DNA of 34,147 nucleotides from the NCBI GenBank assembly GCA_009886055.1, contig VFJM01000431.1, positions 1 through 34,147 of the forward strand. Direction: 5' to 3'. The position numbers and the translations under genes are program-made. The notes beneath the pieces are model-generated. The model had not been told where the DNA came from. It made no database searches and saw nothing but the letters and a program-made list of their open reading frames with translations. Source of the DNA: Geobacter sp. Its GTDB lineage: Bacteria > Desulfobacterota > Desulfuromonadia > Geobacterales > Pseudopelobacteraceae. This document shows, piece by piece, positions 10,877 through 19,615 of this stretch. Each line of letters opens with the position of its first letter. The first letter of the stretch is position 1.

Positions 10877-11653
10877 ATGGTTCAGCTTTCATGCAGTGAC
10901 ATCCAGCTAAATTTCGGAGGCGTGCGCGCTCTTTCAGGGGTCTCCTTCGACGTCCAGCAGGGTGAGATTTTCGCAATAATCGGTCCGAATGGGGCTGGAA
11001 AATCTTCAATGCTCAACTGTATCAGCGGTCTCTATCACCCGCAGCAGGGTACGGTGCTTTATGAAGGTCAGGATGTCACCAGACTACCCCCTTATGAGAG
11101 GACAAAACGTGGCATGGCACGATCATTCCAGAATATTGCCTTATTCAAGGGAATGAGTGTCATCGACAACCTGATGATCGGACGGCACCTCCATCAGCAC
11201 ACCGGCCTGATATCCGGAGGACTGTATTACGGCCCGGCTCAGACAGAAGAAACCAGACACCGCGAATACTGTGAAGAAATCATAGAATTCCTGGAGATTC
11301 AGAGTATCCGCAAATCAATTGTCGGGACACTGGCCTACGGCTTCCAAAAAAGGGTCGAGCTTGCACGCGCCCTGGCTCTTGAGCCAAAATTGCTTCTCCT
11401 TGATGAACCGATGGCGGGTATGAACCTTGAAGAGACCGAGGACATGGTCCGCTTCATCCTAGAAACCAACGAAAGCCGTGGCATCACGATCATTATGATC
11501 GAACATGACATGGGGGTCGTAATGGATATTTCAAATACTGTCTGTGTGCTCGATTTCGGCAAGAAGATCGCCGGTGGAACTCCTGACGAAGTACAGAATG
11601 ATCCACACGTCATCAAGGCTTATCTTGGCGAAGAAGACCCGGAGGAGCCCTAG
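10877..11653 (+). CDS. livG: Branched-chain amino acid-type ABC transporter ATP-binding protein
   Basis: 258 aa; Walker A GPNGAGKSS, signature-like AYGFQKRVELARALA, Walker B LLLLDEPMAGMN; AAGGAG RBS. Confidence 0.92.
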   Translation: MVQLSCSDIQLNFGGVRALSGVSFDVQQGEIFAIIGPNGAGKSSMLNCISGLYHPQQGTVLYEGQDVTRLPPYERTKRGMARSFQNIALFKGMSVIDNLMIGRHLHQHTGLISGGLYYGPAQTEETRHREYCEEIIEFLEIQSIRKSIVGTLAYGFQKRVELARALALEPKLLLLDEPMAGMNLEETEDMVRFILETNESRGITIIMIEHDMGVVMDISNTVCVLDFGKKIAGGTPDEVQNDPHVIKAYLGEEDPEEP

Positions 11654-13561
11654 GTGCATATAGATCTCAACGACACTACTTTTCCCAAACTTCTAAAGCA
11701 GAATGCCGAAAAATATGGCTCTAATAAAGTGGCACTGCGGCAGAAAGGTCTCGGCATCTGGCAGCCCTGCAGCTGGCAGCAGTACTATGAGAACGTGCGA
11801 AATCTTGCGCTTGGCCTTCATTCTCTCGGTTTCGGAGCTGGCTGCAAGCTGGCCATCATCGGAAACAATCGTCCGGAATCGCTCTTCGCCGAAATTGCTG
11901 CCCAGGCAGCAGGTGGTATCGCAATCTCCCTCTATCATGATGCCACTCAACATGAGGTGGCCAGTGCGATTGAGCAGTTCAACGTCGACTTCGTCATTGC
12001 GGAAGACCAGGAACAGGTCGATAAGCTCCTCGACCAGAGGGAGCGCCTGACAGGCCTTCGCCGGATCATCTACATCCAGAAGCGCGGCATGCGAAACTAC
12101 CGCGATGAAATCCTGACAAGCTTCATAGAAGCCCAGGAAATCGGCAAGGGGCACCATGATCTGCACCCTGAACTCTTCGAACAGTTAGTTGCCGCCGGAA
12201 AAGGAGACGATACCGCCATCATCTGCATGACCTCAGGCACAACCGGTGAACCCAAAGGCGCCATACTGTCCTTCAAAAATCTGATCAGCATGAGCCTTGC
12301 TTTCAATGAGGCCGACCCGAAAAACGAAAACGACGAATTTGTCTCACTGCTCCCGCTGGCCTGGTTCGGCGAGCAACTGATGTCGGTCGCGGCCCCTCTG
12401 GTAGCCGGATATACGGTCAACTTTCCTGAAAAACCGGAAACAGCCATGGAAGACATGCGCGAAATCGGCCCACACATAATGCTCTCGCTCCCAAAGGTAT
12501 GGGAGTCGATCGCCGCGACAGTCCGGGTCAGAATGATGGACTCTACTCCGTTCAAAAAATTCATGTTCAATAGTTTGATGCCGATCGGAGAAAAATATGC
12601 CGATTGCGTTCTGGCCGGCTCATCCCCCCCGCTATCCCTGAAAATTGGCCGGTTTTTTGCCCATATGCTTCTCTTCAGGGCACTAAAAGATCGACTCGGA
12701 CTTTCACATATCCGCTCTGCCCTGACCGGCGGTGCCTCACTCGGGACTGACGTTTTCCGCTTTTTTCACGCTATCGGCGTCAATCTGAAGCAACTCTACG
12801 GCCAGACTGAAATTGCGGGCGTTACCTGTATGCACCGTAACGGCGGAGTGAATGGAGCTACTGTCGGGCTTCCGTTACCGGGTACCGAAATCAGGATAGA
12901 CGACAATAGTGAAATCCTTTCGAGAAGCGCCGGACTTTTCAGTGGTTATTACGGCGACAAGGAAGCAACCAACCGGGTATTAACCACCGATGGCTGGCTG
13001 CGTTCCGGCGATACGGGATTTTTAGATGCAGAAGGACACCTCACGGTGATAGACCGGATCGGGGACGTGCTGACCCTTGCCGATGGTTCACGCTTTTCAG
13101 CACAACTGATCGAGAACAGCCTCCGGTTTTCCCCATTCATTGCGGAGGCTCTTGTTGAGGACGGCGGACCGTCTCAACTGGTTGCGCTGATCGGCATCAA
13201 CAGCCGGGTAGTCGGCAAATGGGCCGGAGACAACAAGCTTTCATACATGACTTTTGCGGACCTGGCCGCCAGGCGTGAGATTAACGACCTGATTGCGGGC
13301 GAGGTTGCCAGAGTAAACCAGACTCTGCCGGAGCAGGCGAGGGTTGCCAGGTTTGCCATAATCTACAAGGAACTGGATGCCGATGAGGGGGAACTGACTC
13401 GAACCGGAAAGATGCGGAGAGAGACAGTGAGCACTATTTACCGTGAACTTATAGAGGCTCTTCATGCAGGACGCGACAAGGTTGACATTGACACAAGCAT
13501 TGTATTTCCGGATGGTAAAATCGGTCACATCCAGACTACCGTTACTATAAGAACAACCTAG
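11654..13561 (+). CDS. AMP-dependent acyl-CoA synthetase (long-chain-type), GTG start
   Basis: 635 aa; P-loop ICMTSGTTGEPKGAILSF, YGQTE, GWLRSGDTGFLDAEGHLTVIDR; directly abuts livG stop. Confidence 0.92.
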   Translation: MHIDLNDTTFPKLLKQNAEKYGSNKVALRQKGLGIWQPCSWQQYYENVRNLALGLHSLGFGAGCKLAIIGNNRPESLFAEIAAQAAGGIAISLYHDATQHEVASAIEQFNVDFVIAEDQEQVDKLLDQRERLTGLRRIIYIQKRGMRNYRDEILTSFIEAQEIGKGHHDLHPELFEQLVAAGKGDDTAIICMTSGTTGEPKGAILSFKNLISMSLAFNEADPKNENDEFVSLLPLAWFGEQLMSVAAPLVAGYTVNFPEKPETAMEDMREIGPHIMLSLPKVWESIAATVRVRMMDSTPFKKFMFNSLMPIGEKYADCVLAGSSPPLSLKIGRFFAHMLLFRALKDRLGLSHIRSALTGGASLGTDVFRFFHAIGVNLKQLYGQTEIAGVTCMHRNGGVNGATVGLPLPGTEIRIDDNSEILSRSAGLFSGYYGDKEATNRVLTTDGWLRSGDTGFLDAEGHLTVIDRIGDVLTLADGSRFSAQLIENSLRFSPFIAEALVEDGGPSQLVALIGINSRVVGKWAGDNKLSYMTFADLAARREINDLIAGEVARVNQTLPEQARVARFAIIYKELDADEGELTRTGKMRRETVSTIYRELIEALHAGRDKVDIDTSIVFPDGKIGHIQTTVTIRTT

Positions 13562-13608
13562 CCCGGCTAAACCGGATAAAGTACGTTTACTTAAGCGGAG
13601 CATTCACT

Positions 13609-14502
13609 ATGGACGTTACATTTCTCCTGCAACTCATCATAAACGGCCTCGTGGTCGGAAGTATCTACGCCCTTGTAGCGACCGGCTTTGTCATAATCTA
13701 CAAGGCGACCAGCGCCCTCAACCTTGCTCAGGGTGAGTTTCTGATGGTAGGAGCCTACATCTGTCTTAACATGCTCTCCAAATACCATTTGCCGTTCTGG
13801 CAGGCGATCCTGATCACATTCTTTTTTTCAGCCATTCTTGGCATGCTAATAGAGCGCCTCATCCTGCGGCCGCTGATCGGCTCTCACCTGATTTCAGTCA
13901 TTATGGTCACGCTCGGCCTTTCGAGCATTCTCAAGGCACTTATCCAGCTGGCCTACGGCACTGATACGATTCCCTTTCCTGAGGTTTTCCCGAGCGCCCC
14001 GGTACAGATCGGCCCGATTCCGGTTTCGCAGGGGTACCTGTACGCCGTCGGGTGCGTCACCATCCTGGTAGTGATCCTGACTGCCTTCTTCAAGTACTCT
14101 AAAACCGGTGTAGCCATGCGTGCAACGGCTTCGAGCCAGCAGGTTGCCCTCTCCATGGGTATAAGCGTCAAAAAGATGTTCGCAATATCCTGGGCAATTG
14201 CCGCCATCGTCTCTTCAGTAGGCGGAGTTCTGCTCGGAACCATCAGGGGCGGCATTGACATGTCGCTCAGCTTCATGGGGCTGAAAGTCCTGCCGGTGGT
14301 TATCCTGGGTGGTCTTGACAGCATCCTCGGGGCCATCGTGGGAGGCATTATAATAGGTGTCCTTGAAAACCTCTCTGGCGGTTTTATTGACCCGCTCGTG
14401 GGGGGCGGTGCCAAGGAAGTTGCTCCCTATATCGCCCTGATTCTGATTCTGATGTTCAAGCCCTACGGACTGTTCGGCAAAAAGAAGATCGAACGGGTAT
14501 AA
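13609..14502 (+). CDS. livH: Branched-chain amino acid-type ABC transporter permease
   Basis: 297 aa hydrophobic; LLQLIINGLVVGSIYALVATGFVIIYKATSALNLAQGEFLMVGAY, typical LivH. Confidence 0.93.
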   Translation: MDVTFLLQLIINGLVVGSIYALVATGFVIIYKATSALNLAQGEFLMVGAYICLNMLSKYHLPFWQAILITFFFSAILGMLIERLILRPLIGSHLISVIMVTLGLSSILKALIQLAYGTDTIPFPEVFPSAPVQIGPIPVSQGYLYAVGCVTILVVILTAFFKYSKTGVAMRATASSQQVALSMGISVKKMFAISWAIAAIVSSVGGVLLGTIRGGIDMSLSFMGLKVLPVVILGGLDSILGAIVGGIIIGVLENLSGGFIDPLVGGGAKEVAPYIALILILMFKPYGLFGKKKIERV

Positions 14503-14529
14503 TTTCTAACTTACTAAGTGCGAGGCTTT

Positions 14530-15573
14530 ATGCGTTGTGGTGACTTCAAGACCTCCTATGCGGCAGACATGACCATCTTTGAATCCGGCACCGCCCGGGT
14601 CATGTTGGGTCTCTTTTTCTGCCTGCTTTTTTCCCTGCCGTTCTTTGTCCCCGGCTACCTGCTTGATATCGTCAACCGTATCGGTATCGCCGTCATAGGT
14701 GCGATAGGCCTCAATATCCTGACCGGATTCACCGGGCAGATTTCACTTGGCAATGCAGCATTCATGGCCATCGGCGCCTTCTCCTGCGGTTATCTAGGTA
14801 CGAAGTTCGGACTGCCGTTCTACCTCTGTATCCCACTGGCAGGACTGATCACCGCCTTCTTCGGCATGTTTGTCGGCATTCCTTCTTTGCGAATCAAGGG
14901 ACTCTACCTGGCAATGGCTACACTGGCGGCCCATTTTATCGTCGAATTCGTTGTCGTCAAATGGGAGTCGGTTACGGGCGGCGTAGCCGGCCTCACTATT
15001 GCGACTCCCAAAATTGGCAGCTTCGCCATTGACTCAGACGCCAGGCTGTTCTTTCTGATTTTCGTTATTGCGATCGTAGCGGTACTGTTCGCTAAAAATC
15101 TGTTCCGCACCAAGGTGGGTAAAGCCTTTATCGCCATTCGTGACCAGGCCATCTCGGCCGAAGTCATGGGGGTCAACATTCTGAAGTACAAGCTGCTCTC
15201 CTTCGGTATCAGCTCCTTTTATGTGGGTGTGGCCGGGGCACTGGTTGCGTACCAGGCCAAGATCATCTCACCTGAAACTTTTCCGGTCTCGGTTGCTATC
15301 GATTATCTTGGAATGATAATTATCGGCGGACTCGGCAGCATCCTCGGTTCAATCTATGGAGCAATCTTCATCACGCTGCTGCCGGAACTGCTGAGAATGG
15401 GAACTTCCTCTCTTGCAGGCTCTTTTCCCGGGATGGTAAACCATCTGGCGGCCATGAAGGAGCTGGTTTTCGGCCTTTTGGTGATCATCTTCCTGATCTT
15501 CGAACCTTCGGGGATGGCGGCCCGCTGGCACAGTATTAAAAACTACTGGAAGCTTTACCCCTTCTCACACTGA
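14530..15573 (+). CDS. livM: Branched-chain amino acid-type ABC transporter permease
   Basis: LivM motifs GLNILTGFTGQISLGNAAFMAIGAF and IAIRDQAISAEVMGVN. ORF open from 14518 (GTG); ATG at 14530 chosen because a CGAGG element precedes it. Confidence 0.9.
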   Translation: MRCGDFKTSYAADMTIFESGTARVMLGLFFCLLFSLPFFVPGYLLDIVNRIGIAVIGAIGLNILTGFTGQISLGNAAFMAIGAFSCGYLGTKFGLPFYLCIPLAGLITAFFGMFVGIPSLRIKGLYLAMATLAAHFIVEFVVVKWESVTGGVAGLTIATPKIGSFAIDSDARLFFLIFVIAIVAVLFAKNLFRTKVGKAFIAIRDQAISAEVMGVNILKYKLLSFGISSFYVGVAGALVAYQAKIISPETFPVSVAIDYLGMIIIGGLGSILGSIYGAIFITLLPELLRMGTSSLAGSFPGMVNHLAAMKELVFGLLVIIFLIFEPSGMAARWHSIKNYWKLYPFSH

Positions 15574-15695
15574 CACCTTAGATGTATCGAAAAGGGGGAT
15601 TTTGCATCGGTATCGGCAGTTGCAGAATATTTTTTTCCAACACCGGGGAGTTACATTTTTATTGGCGCAGCACCAACACAGAAAGGGAGGCAAGT

Positions 15696-16877
15696 ATGAA
15701 ATTCGGGAGAATTCTGGCAGCAGTGGCAGCAGTATTTGCAATCGCATCAACGGCATTCGCAGCAGAGACCATCAAGGTCGGAGGTCTCTGGGACCTGACC
15801 GGCGTGACTGCGGACGTTGGCAAACCCTTCGCAGAAGGGGTTCAGGACGCCATCGCCTACACCAATGAAAAAGGAGGCATCAACGGCAAGAAGATTGAAC
15901 TTATCAACGTGGACTATGCGTACAAGATTCCCCAGGCCAACGCCACGTACAAGAAATTCGTCGAGCAGGACAAGGTCGTCATGATCAACGGCTGGGGAAC
16001 AGGCGACACAGAGGCGTTGAAGGACATCATCTCCAAGGATAAGATTCCCTATTTTTCCGCCTCCTACTCCGGTCACCTGACCGACCCGACCAAAACACCG
16101 TATAACTTCTTCGTCGGTGCCAGCTATTCCGATCAGATTCGCGGTTTTCTCCAATATGTCAAAAAGGATTTTAAAGGAAAAGGCGCCCCCAAAGTTGCCT
16201 TTATCTATCCCAATCATGGTTTCGGTAAAGCACCCATCGAGGCCGGTCGGCAGTACGCCAAGGAGTTAGGTATCGAACTGGTGCATGAGGAAGTTATCCC
16301 AGCAAGCTTCCAGGACGTAACCTCCAACTTGCTGAACATGCAGAAAAAGGCTCCTGATTATGCGTATGTCCAGACTACCGTTTCGTGGTGTGCAGTTCTG
16401 CTCAAGGACGCCAAAAAGCTTGGCATCAAAACCAAGTTCTTCCTGGGCAACTACGGCATGACCGAGGCACTTCCGTTATTGGCCAAAGACGCCGCGGAAG
16501 GCGTTTACGGCATGGCAACTCACGCCCCTTACGGAGCAAATGTTCCCGGGATGAAACTGCTCATCGACTGGAATAAAAAACACCCTTCCAAAGATGCACT
16601 CGATACAGTCTATGTGCGCGGCTGGAGCTACGGACTGGTCTGGGCAGAAGGGCTCAGGATCGCTGACAAGAACAAACAGTTGAACGGTGAAGGGGTAAAG
16701 AAGGCGCTTGAAACCCTCAAGAACTTTGATACCGGCGGCTTGGTTCCACCGATTACCTACACCGCAACAGATCATCGCCCAACCACAAAAACGACCATCT
16801 ATGTCATAAAAGGTGGTAAAATGACCAAGGTTGAGGATGTTGAGACACCCCGCAAAAAAGAGTGGCTGGGACTGTAA
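15696..16877 (+). CDS. livK: Branched-chain amino acid-type ABC transporter substrate-binding protein
   Basis: Signal peptide MKFGRILAAVAAVFAIASTAFA, then ETIKVGGLWDLTGVTADVGKPFAEGVQDAIAYTNEKGGINGKKIEL; GGGAGG RBS before 15696. Confidence 0.92.
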   Translation: MKFGRILAAVAAVFAIASTAFAAETIKVGGLWDLTGVTADVGKPFAEGVQDAIAYTNEKGGINGKKIELINVDYAYKIPQANATYKKFVEQDKVVMINGWGTGDTEALKDIISKDKIPYFSASYSGHLTDPTKTPYNFFVGASYSDQIRGFLQYVKKDFKGKGAPKVAFIYPNHGFGKAPIEAGRQYAKELGIELVHEEVIPASFQDVTSNLLNMQKKAPDYAYVQTTVSWCAVLLKDAKKLGIKTKFFLGNYGMTEALPLLAKDAAEGVYGMATHAPYGANVPGMKLLIDWNKKHPSKDALDTVYVRGWSYGLVWAEGLRIADKNKQLNGEGVKKALETLKNFDTGGLVPPITYTATDHRPTTKTTIYVIKGGKMTKVEDVETPRKKEWLGL

Positions 16878-16897
16878 TACAATTGTGCTATTATTCC

Positions 16898-16924
16898 AGG
16901 GGGGGCATTGCGCCCCCTCTTTTT
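16898..16924 (+). terminator. Terminator-like attenuator between livK and livF
   Basis: agggggggcattgcgccccctcttttt: G/C stem with short loop followed by a T-rich run. Confidence 0.55.
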
Positions 16925-16944
16925 CCTGACGAGGCTCTTTAACC

Positions 16945-17736
16945 ATGCTCACCATCAGCAACGCAGAAGTCATTTACAACCGCGTCATCCTTGTTCTTAA
17001 AGGGCTGTCACTGCACGTCCCCGAAGGAAAGATTGTGGCGCTCCTCGGTGCCAATGGCGCCGGAAAAAGCACCACGCTCAAGGCGATCTCAGGCCTTCTG
17101 AAATCAGAGGAAGGCGAGGTGTCAGCCGGTTCGATCGAATTTATGGGTGAGCATATCAACAATATGGACCCGGAAGAGATCGTAAGGAAAGGAATCTTTC
17201 AGGTTATGGAGGGGCGCCGGGTCTTCGATGATCTGACCGTTGATGAAAACCTTATTGTTGGTGGACATACCCGCAAGGACTCGGCAGGCTTCAAGCGCGA
17301 CAAAGAGCTTGTTTATGATTATTTTCCCCGTCTTCGTGAACGGCGCAACCAGTTATCAGGCTTTCTGAGCGGAGGTGAGCAGCAGATGCTTGCCATCGGC
17401 AGGGCGCTCATGGCACGACCAAAGTTGATGCTGCTCGATGAGCCGTCACTTGGTATTGCACCACTGCTTGTTCAGGAGATATTCCAGCTGATTAAAAAGA
17501 TCAACACGGAAGAAAAGACAACCATACTTTTGGTGGAACAAAACGCGAATGTCGCTTTCGGCATCTGCGATCATGCCTATATCATGGAGGGCGGGAGGGT
17601 TGCCATGAGCGGTACAGTCGAGCAGATGAAATCGAATGATGATGTCAAAGAGTTTTATCTGGGAATGGGCGAAGGTAAAGAAAAGAATAACTACCGGGAA
17701 TTAAAGAGCTACAAACGTCGCAAACGGTGGCTTTAA
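16945..17736 (+). CDS. livF: Branched-chain amino acid-type ABC transporter ATP-binding protein
   Basis: 263 aa; GANGAGKSTTLKAISGLL, LSGGEQQMLAIGRALMARPKLMLLDEPSLGIAP; basic tail NNYRELKSYKRRKRWL. Confidence 0.92.
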   Translation: MLTISNAEVIYNRVILVLKGLSLHVPEGKIVALLGANGAGKSTTLKAISGLLKSEEGEVSAGSIEFMGEHINNMDPEEIVRKGIFQVMEGRRVFDDLTVDENLIVGGHTRKDSAGFKRDKELVYDYFPRLRERRNQLSGFLSGGEQQMLAIGRALMARPKLMLLDEPSLGIAPLLVQEIFQLIKKINTEEKTTILLVEQNANVAFGICDHAYIMEGGRVAMSGTVEQMKSNDDVKEFYLGMGEGKEKNNYRELKSYKRRKRWL

Positions 17737-17785
17737 CCATCACGATTTGACGGATAGTCCATCAAAACACGCAAGGAGCCATTTC

Positions 17786-18595
17786 ATGGGCATCAGGGAT
17801 ATATTGGTACATCTTGACAATCTGGACGCTACCGGGACTCGGCTTGAATTGGCTATTAACTATGCCCGGAAGCATGAAGCCAACCTCAGGGGGCTGTATC
17901 TTACCACCAATACCTTTTTCGAGCCTCGCAACAGCCTGGAGCAGTCCAATTATGATCGGGTTGAAACTATGTTCCTTGAAAGAGCCGCCGCTGCCGGAAT
18001 TACTCATGAATGGATCCGTCCTGGTCGTTCAAGCAGCGGCCTCAACATAATCGATATAATGACTACCCAGGCTTACTACACGGACTTGGTCATAGTCGGA
18101 CAACCCAACTTCACTCCGCCCAACCTGAACATCCCGCCAGAACTCCCTGAGCGGCTCGTGATGACATGCGGGCGACCTGTCCTGATCGTACCATATACCG
18201 GTTTCTTTGAAACCGCCGGAGATCGAATCATGATCGCCTGGAGAGCTGGGCGCGAATCGGTTAGAAGCGTAAATGACGCGATGCCATGTATCGAAAAGGC
18301 GCATCACGTTTCCGTGATAGAAGTAAGCGCCGAAGCGCTCCCTTCCGAGAGCAACGACCATATCATGCATGTCCGGGACTTTATTGCCCGGCACAACGTA
18401 ACAGCACGAACTGAACAGATTTATGCAGGAAGTTTCACGGTCGGCGACACCATCCTCAACCTTGCCTGTGAAAAAACAATCGACTTGCTGGTCATGGGAG
18501 CTTTTGTCCATTCAAGGAGGGGAACTCTCACCTTGAGTCCTATTGCCAACCACATTCTAAGGCATTTGACCACGCCAGTTCTTATGTCACATTAA
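17786..18595 (+). CDS. Universal stress protein (tandem UspA domains)
   Basis: GIRDILVHLDNLDATGTRLELAINYARKHEANLRGLYL... with second repeat RIMIAWRAGRESVRSVNDAMPCI...LLVMGAFVHSRRGTLTLSPIANHIL; AAGGAG RBS before ATG 17786. Confidence 0.85.
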   Translation: MGIRDILVHLDNLDATGTRLELAINYARKHEANLRGLYLTTNTFFEPRNSLEQSNYDRVETMFLERAAAAGITHEWIRPGRSSSGLNIIDIMTTQAYYTDLVIVGQPNFTPPNLNIPPELPERLVMTCGRPVLIVPYTGFFETAGDRIMIAWRAGRESVRSVNDAMPCIEKAHHVSVIEVSAEALPSESNDHIMHVRDFIARHNVTARTEQIYAGSFTVGDTILNLACEKTIDLLVMGAFVHSRRGTLTLSPIANHILRHLTTPVLMSH

Positions 18596-18628
18596 GATTC
18601 TTCTTTGCACTGCACACTCGAGAGAACC

Positions 18629-19033
18629 ATGAACAACACGCATGAACATGAAGAACTTATTTCAATTGGTGACCTTGCCAAGAGCCTGGGCCTTACCACC
18701 AGAACCTTGCGCTATTGGGAAGAATCCGGAATAATTGAAGCTGCCCCCCGATCAGAGGGAAGCAACCGGTTCTACACCCAGGATATAGCCAAGAGAGTCC
18801 GCTTCATTATTAAACTTAAAGAGCTTGGTCTTACAATTCAGGAGTTACAGGATCTCTACACTGCATACGGTGAAGTGAAAAGAACCGATCGAATGATTCC
18901 GGCACTTGTTCAGGTTTTGGATAAGCACATACATCTCGTGGATGAAAAAATGGCGAGAATGGCTTCGTTGCGAAAAGATATTGTAAAATATCGCCAACGC
19001 ATGTCTTCAAAACTGAATTCGATTGCACAGTGA
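18629..19033 (+). CDS. MerR-family transcriptional regulator
   Basis: ISIGDLAKSLGLTTRTLRYWEESGIIEAAPRSEGSNRFYTQDIAKRVRFIIKLKELGLTIQELQDLY winged-helix; ORF open from 18605, ATG 18629 preferred (MNNTHEH). Confidence 0.88.
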   Translation: MNNTHEHEELISIGDLAKSLGLTTRTLRYWEESGIIEAAPRSEGSNRFYTQDIAKRVRFIIKLKELGLTIQELQDLYTAYGEVKRTDRMIPALVQVLDKHIHLVDEKMARMASLRKDIVKYRQRMSSKLNSIAQ

Positions 19034-19070
19034 GCTGGCCGGTGGGATACACTCTGACCAGCAATACCCA

Positions 19071-19112
19071 TAAACAGAAACGGCGTGGATAACTCCACGC
19101 CGTTTCTGTTTA
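19071..19112. terminator. Bidirectional terminator between merR and rplQ
   Basis: Perfect 19-bp palindrome taaacagaaacggcgtgga-taac-tccacgccgtttctgttta between convergent genes. Confidence 0.85.
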
Positions 19113-19130
19113 ATCTATGTAACTAATGGC

Positions 19131-19580
19131 TTATGCTTCAGCAACGACCACAGATTCAGGGGCAACTGGAGAAGGCTGTTTCGGCTTTACAACAGGAGTT
19201 ACCTTAGCCTTCCCGGGTTTAATTTCCTCTTCTACAAGTTCAATTAAAGAGACCGGAGCAGCATCACCCTGACGAATACCGAGTTTAATTATTCTGGTAT
19301 AACCGCCGAAACGTTCCTTATATCGAGGAGCAATCGTTGAAAACAGCTTCGAAACAACCGATTTCTCACGAATTACGGAAGCGGCCAAGCGCATCGAGTG
19401 AAGATCCCCACGTTTGCCAAGAGTAATCATACGTTCCGCAACAACACGTATTTCTTTGGCCTTGGCATCTGTTGTCGTTATTTTACCATGATCTAAAAGG
19501 GAAGTTACCATGTTGCGGAACATCGCCTCGCGATGGCTTGTCTTCCTGCCTAGTCTTCTGCCAGCTTTACCGTGACGCAT
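19131..19580 (-). CDS. rplQ: 50S ribosomal protein L17
   Basis: [29 protein letters not shown]; with Pro/Val/Lys-rich C-terminal tail. Confidence 0.95.
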   Translation of the reverse strand: MRHGKAGRRLGRKTSHREAMFRNMVTSLLDHGKITTTDAKAKEIRVVAERMITLGKRGDLHSMRLAASVIREKSVVSKLFSTIAPRYKERFGGYTRIIKLGIRQGDAAPVSLIELVEEEIKPGKAKVTPVVKPKQPSPVAPESVVVAEA

Positions 19581-19615
19581 ATATATATCCTTTCTAAACT
19601 AGACAAATATCGTAA

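Noticed and set aside
13562-13576. Small ccgg-ctaaa-ccgg hairpin after the acyl-CoA synthetase
   Set aside because: Only a 4-bp stem and no T-tract; not a credible terminator.
15582-15695. 38-aa N-terminal extension of the LivK ORF
   Set aside because: The signal peptide and RBS place the start at 15696; the upstream part is an open leader.
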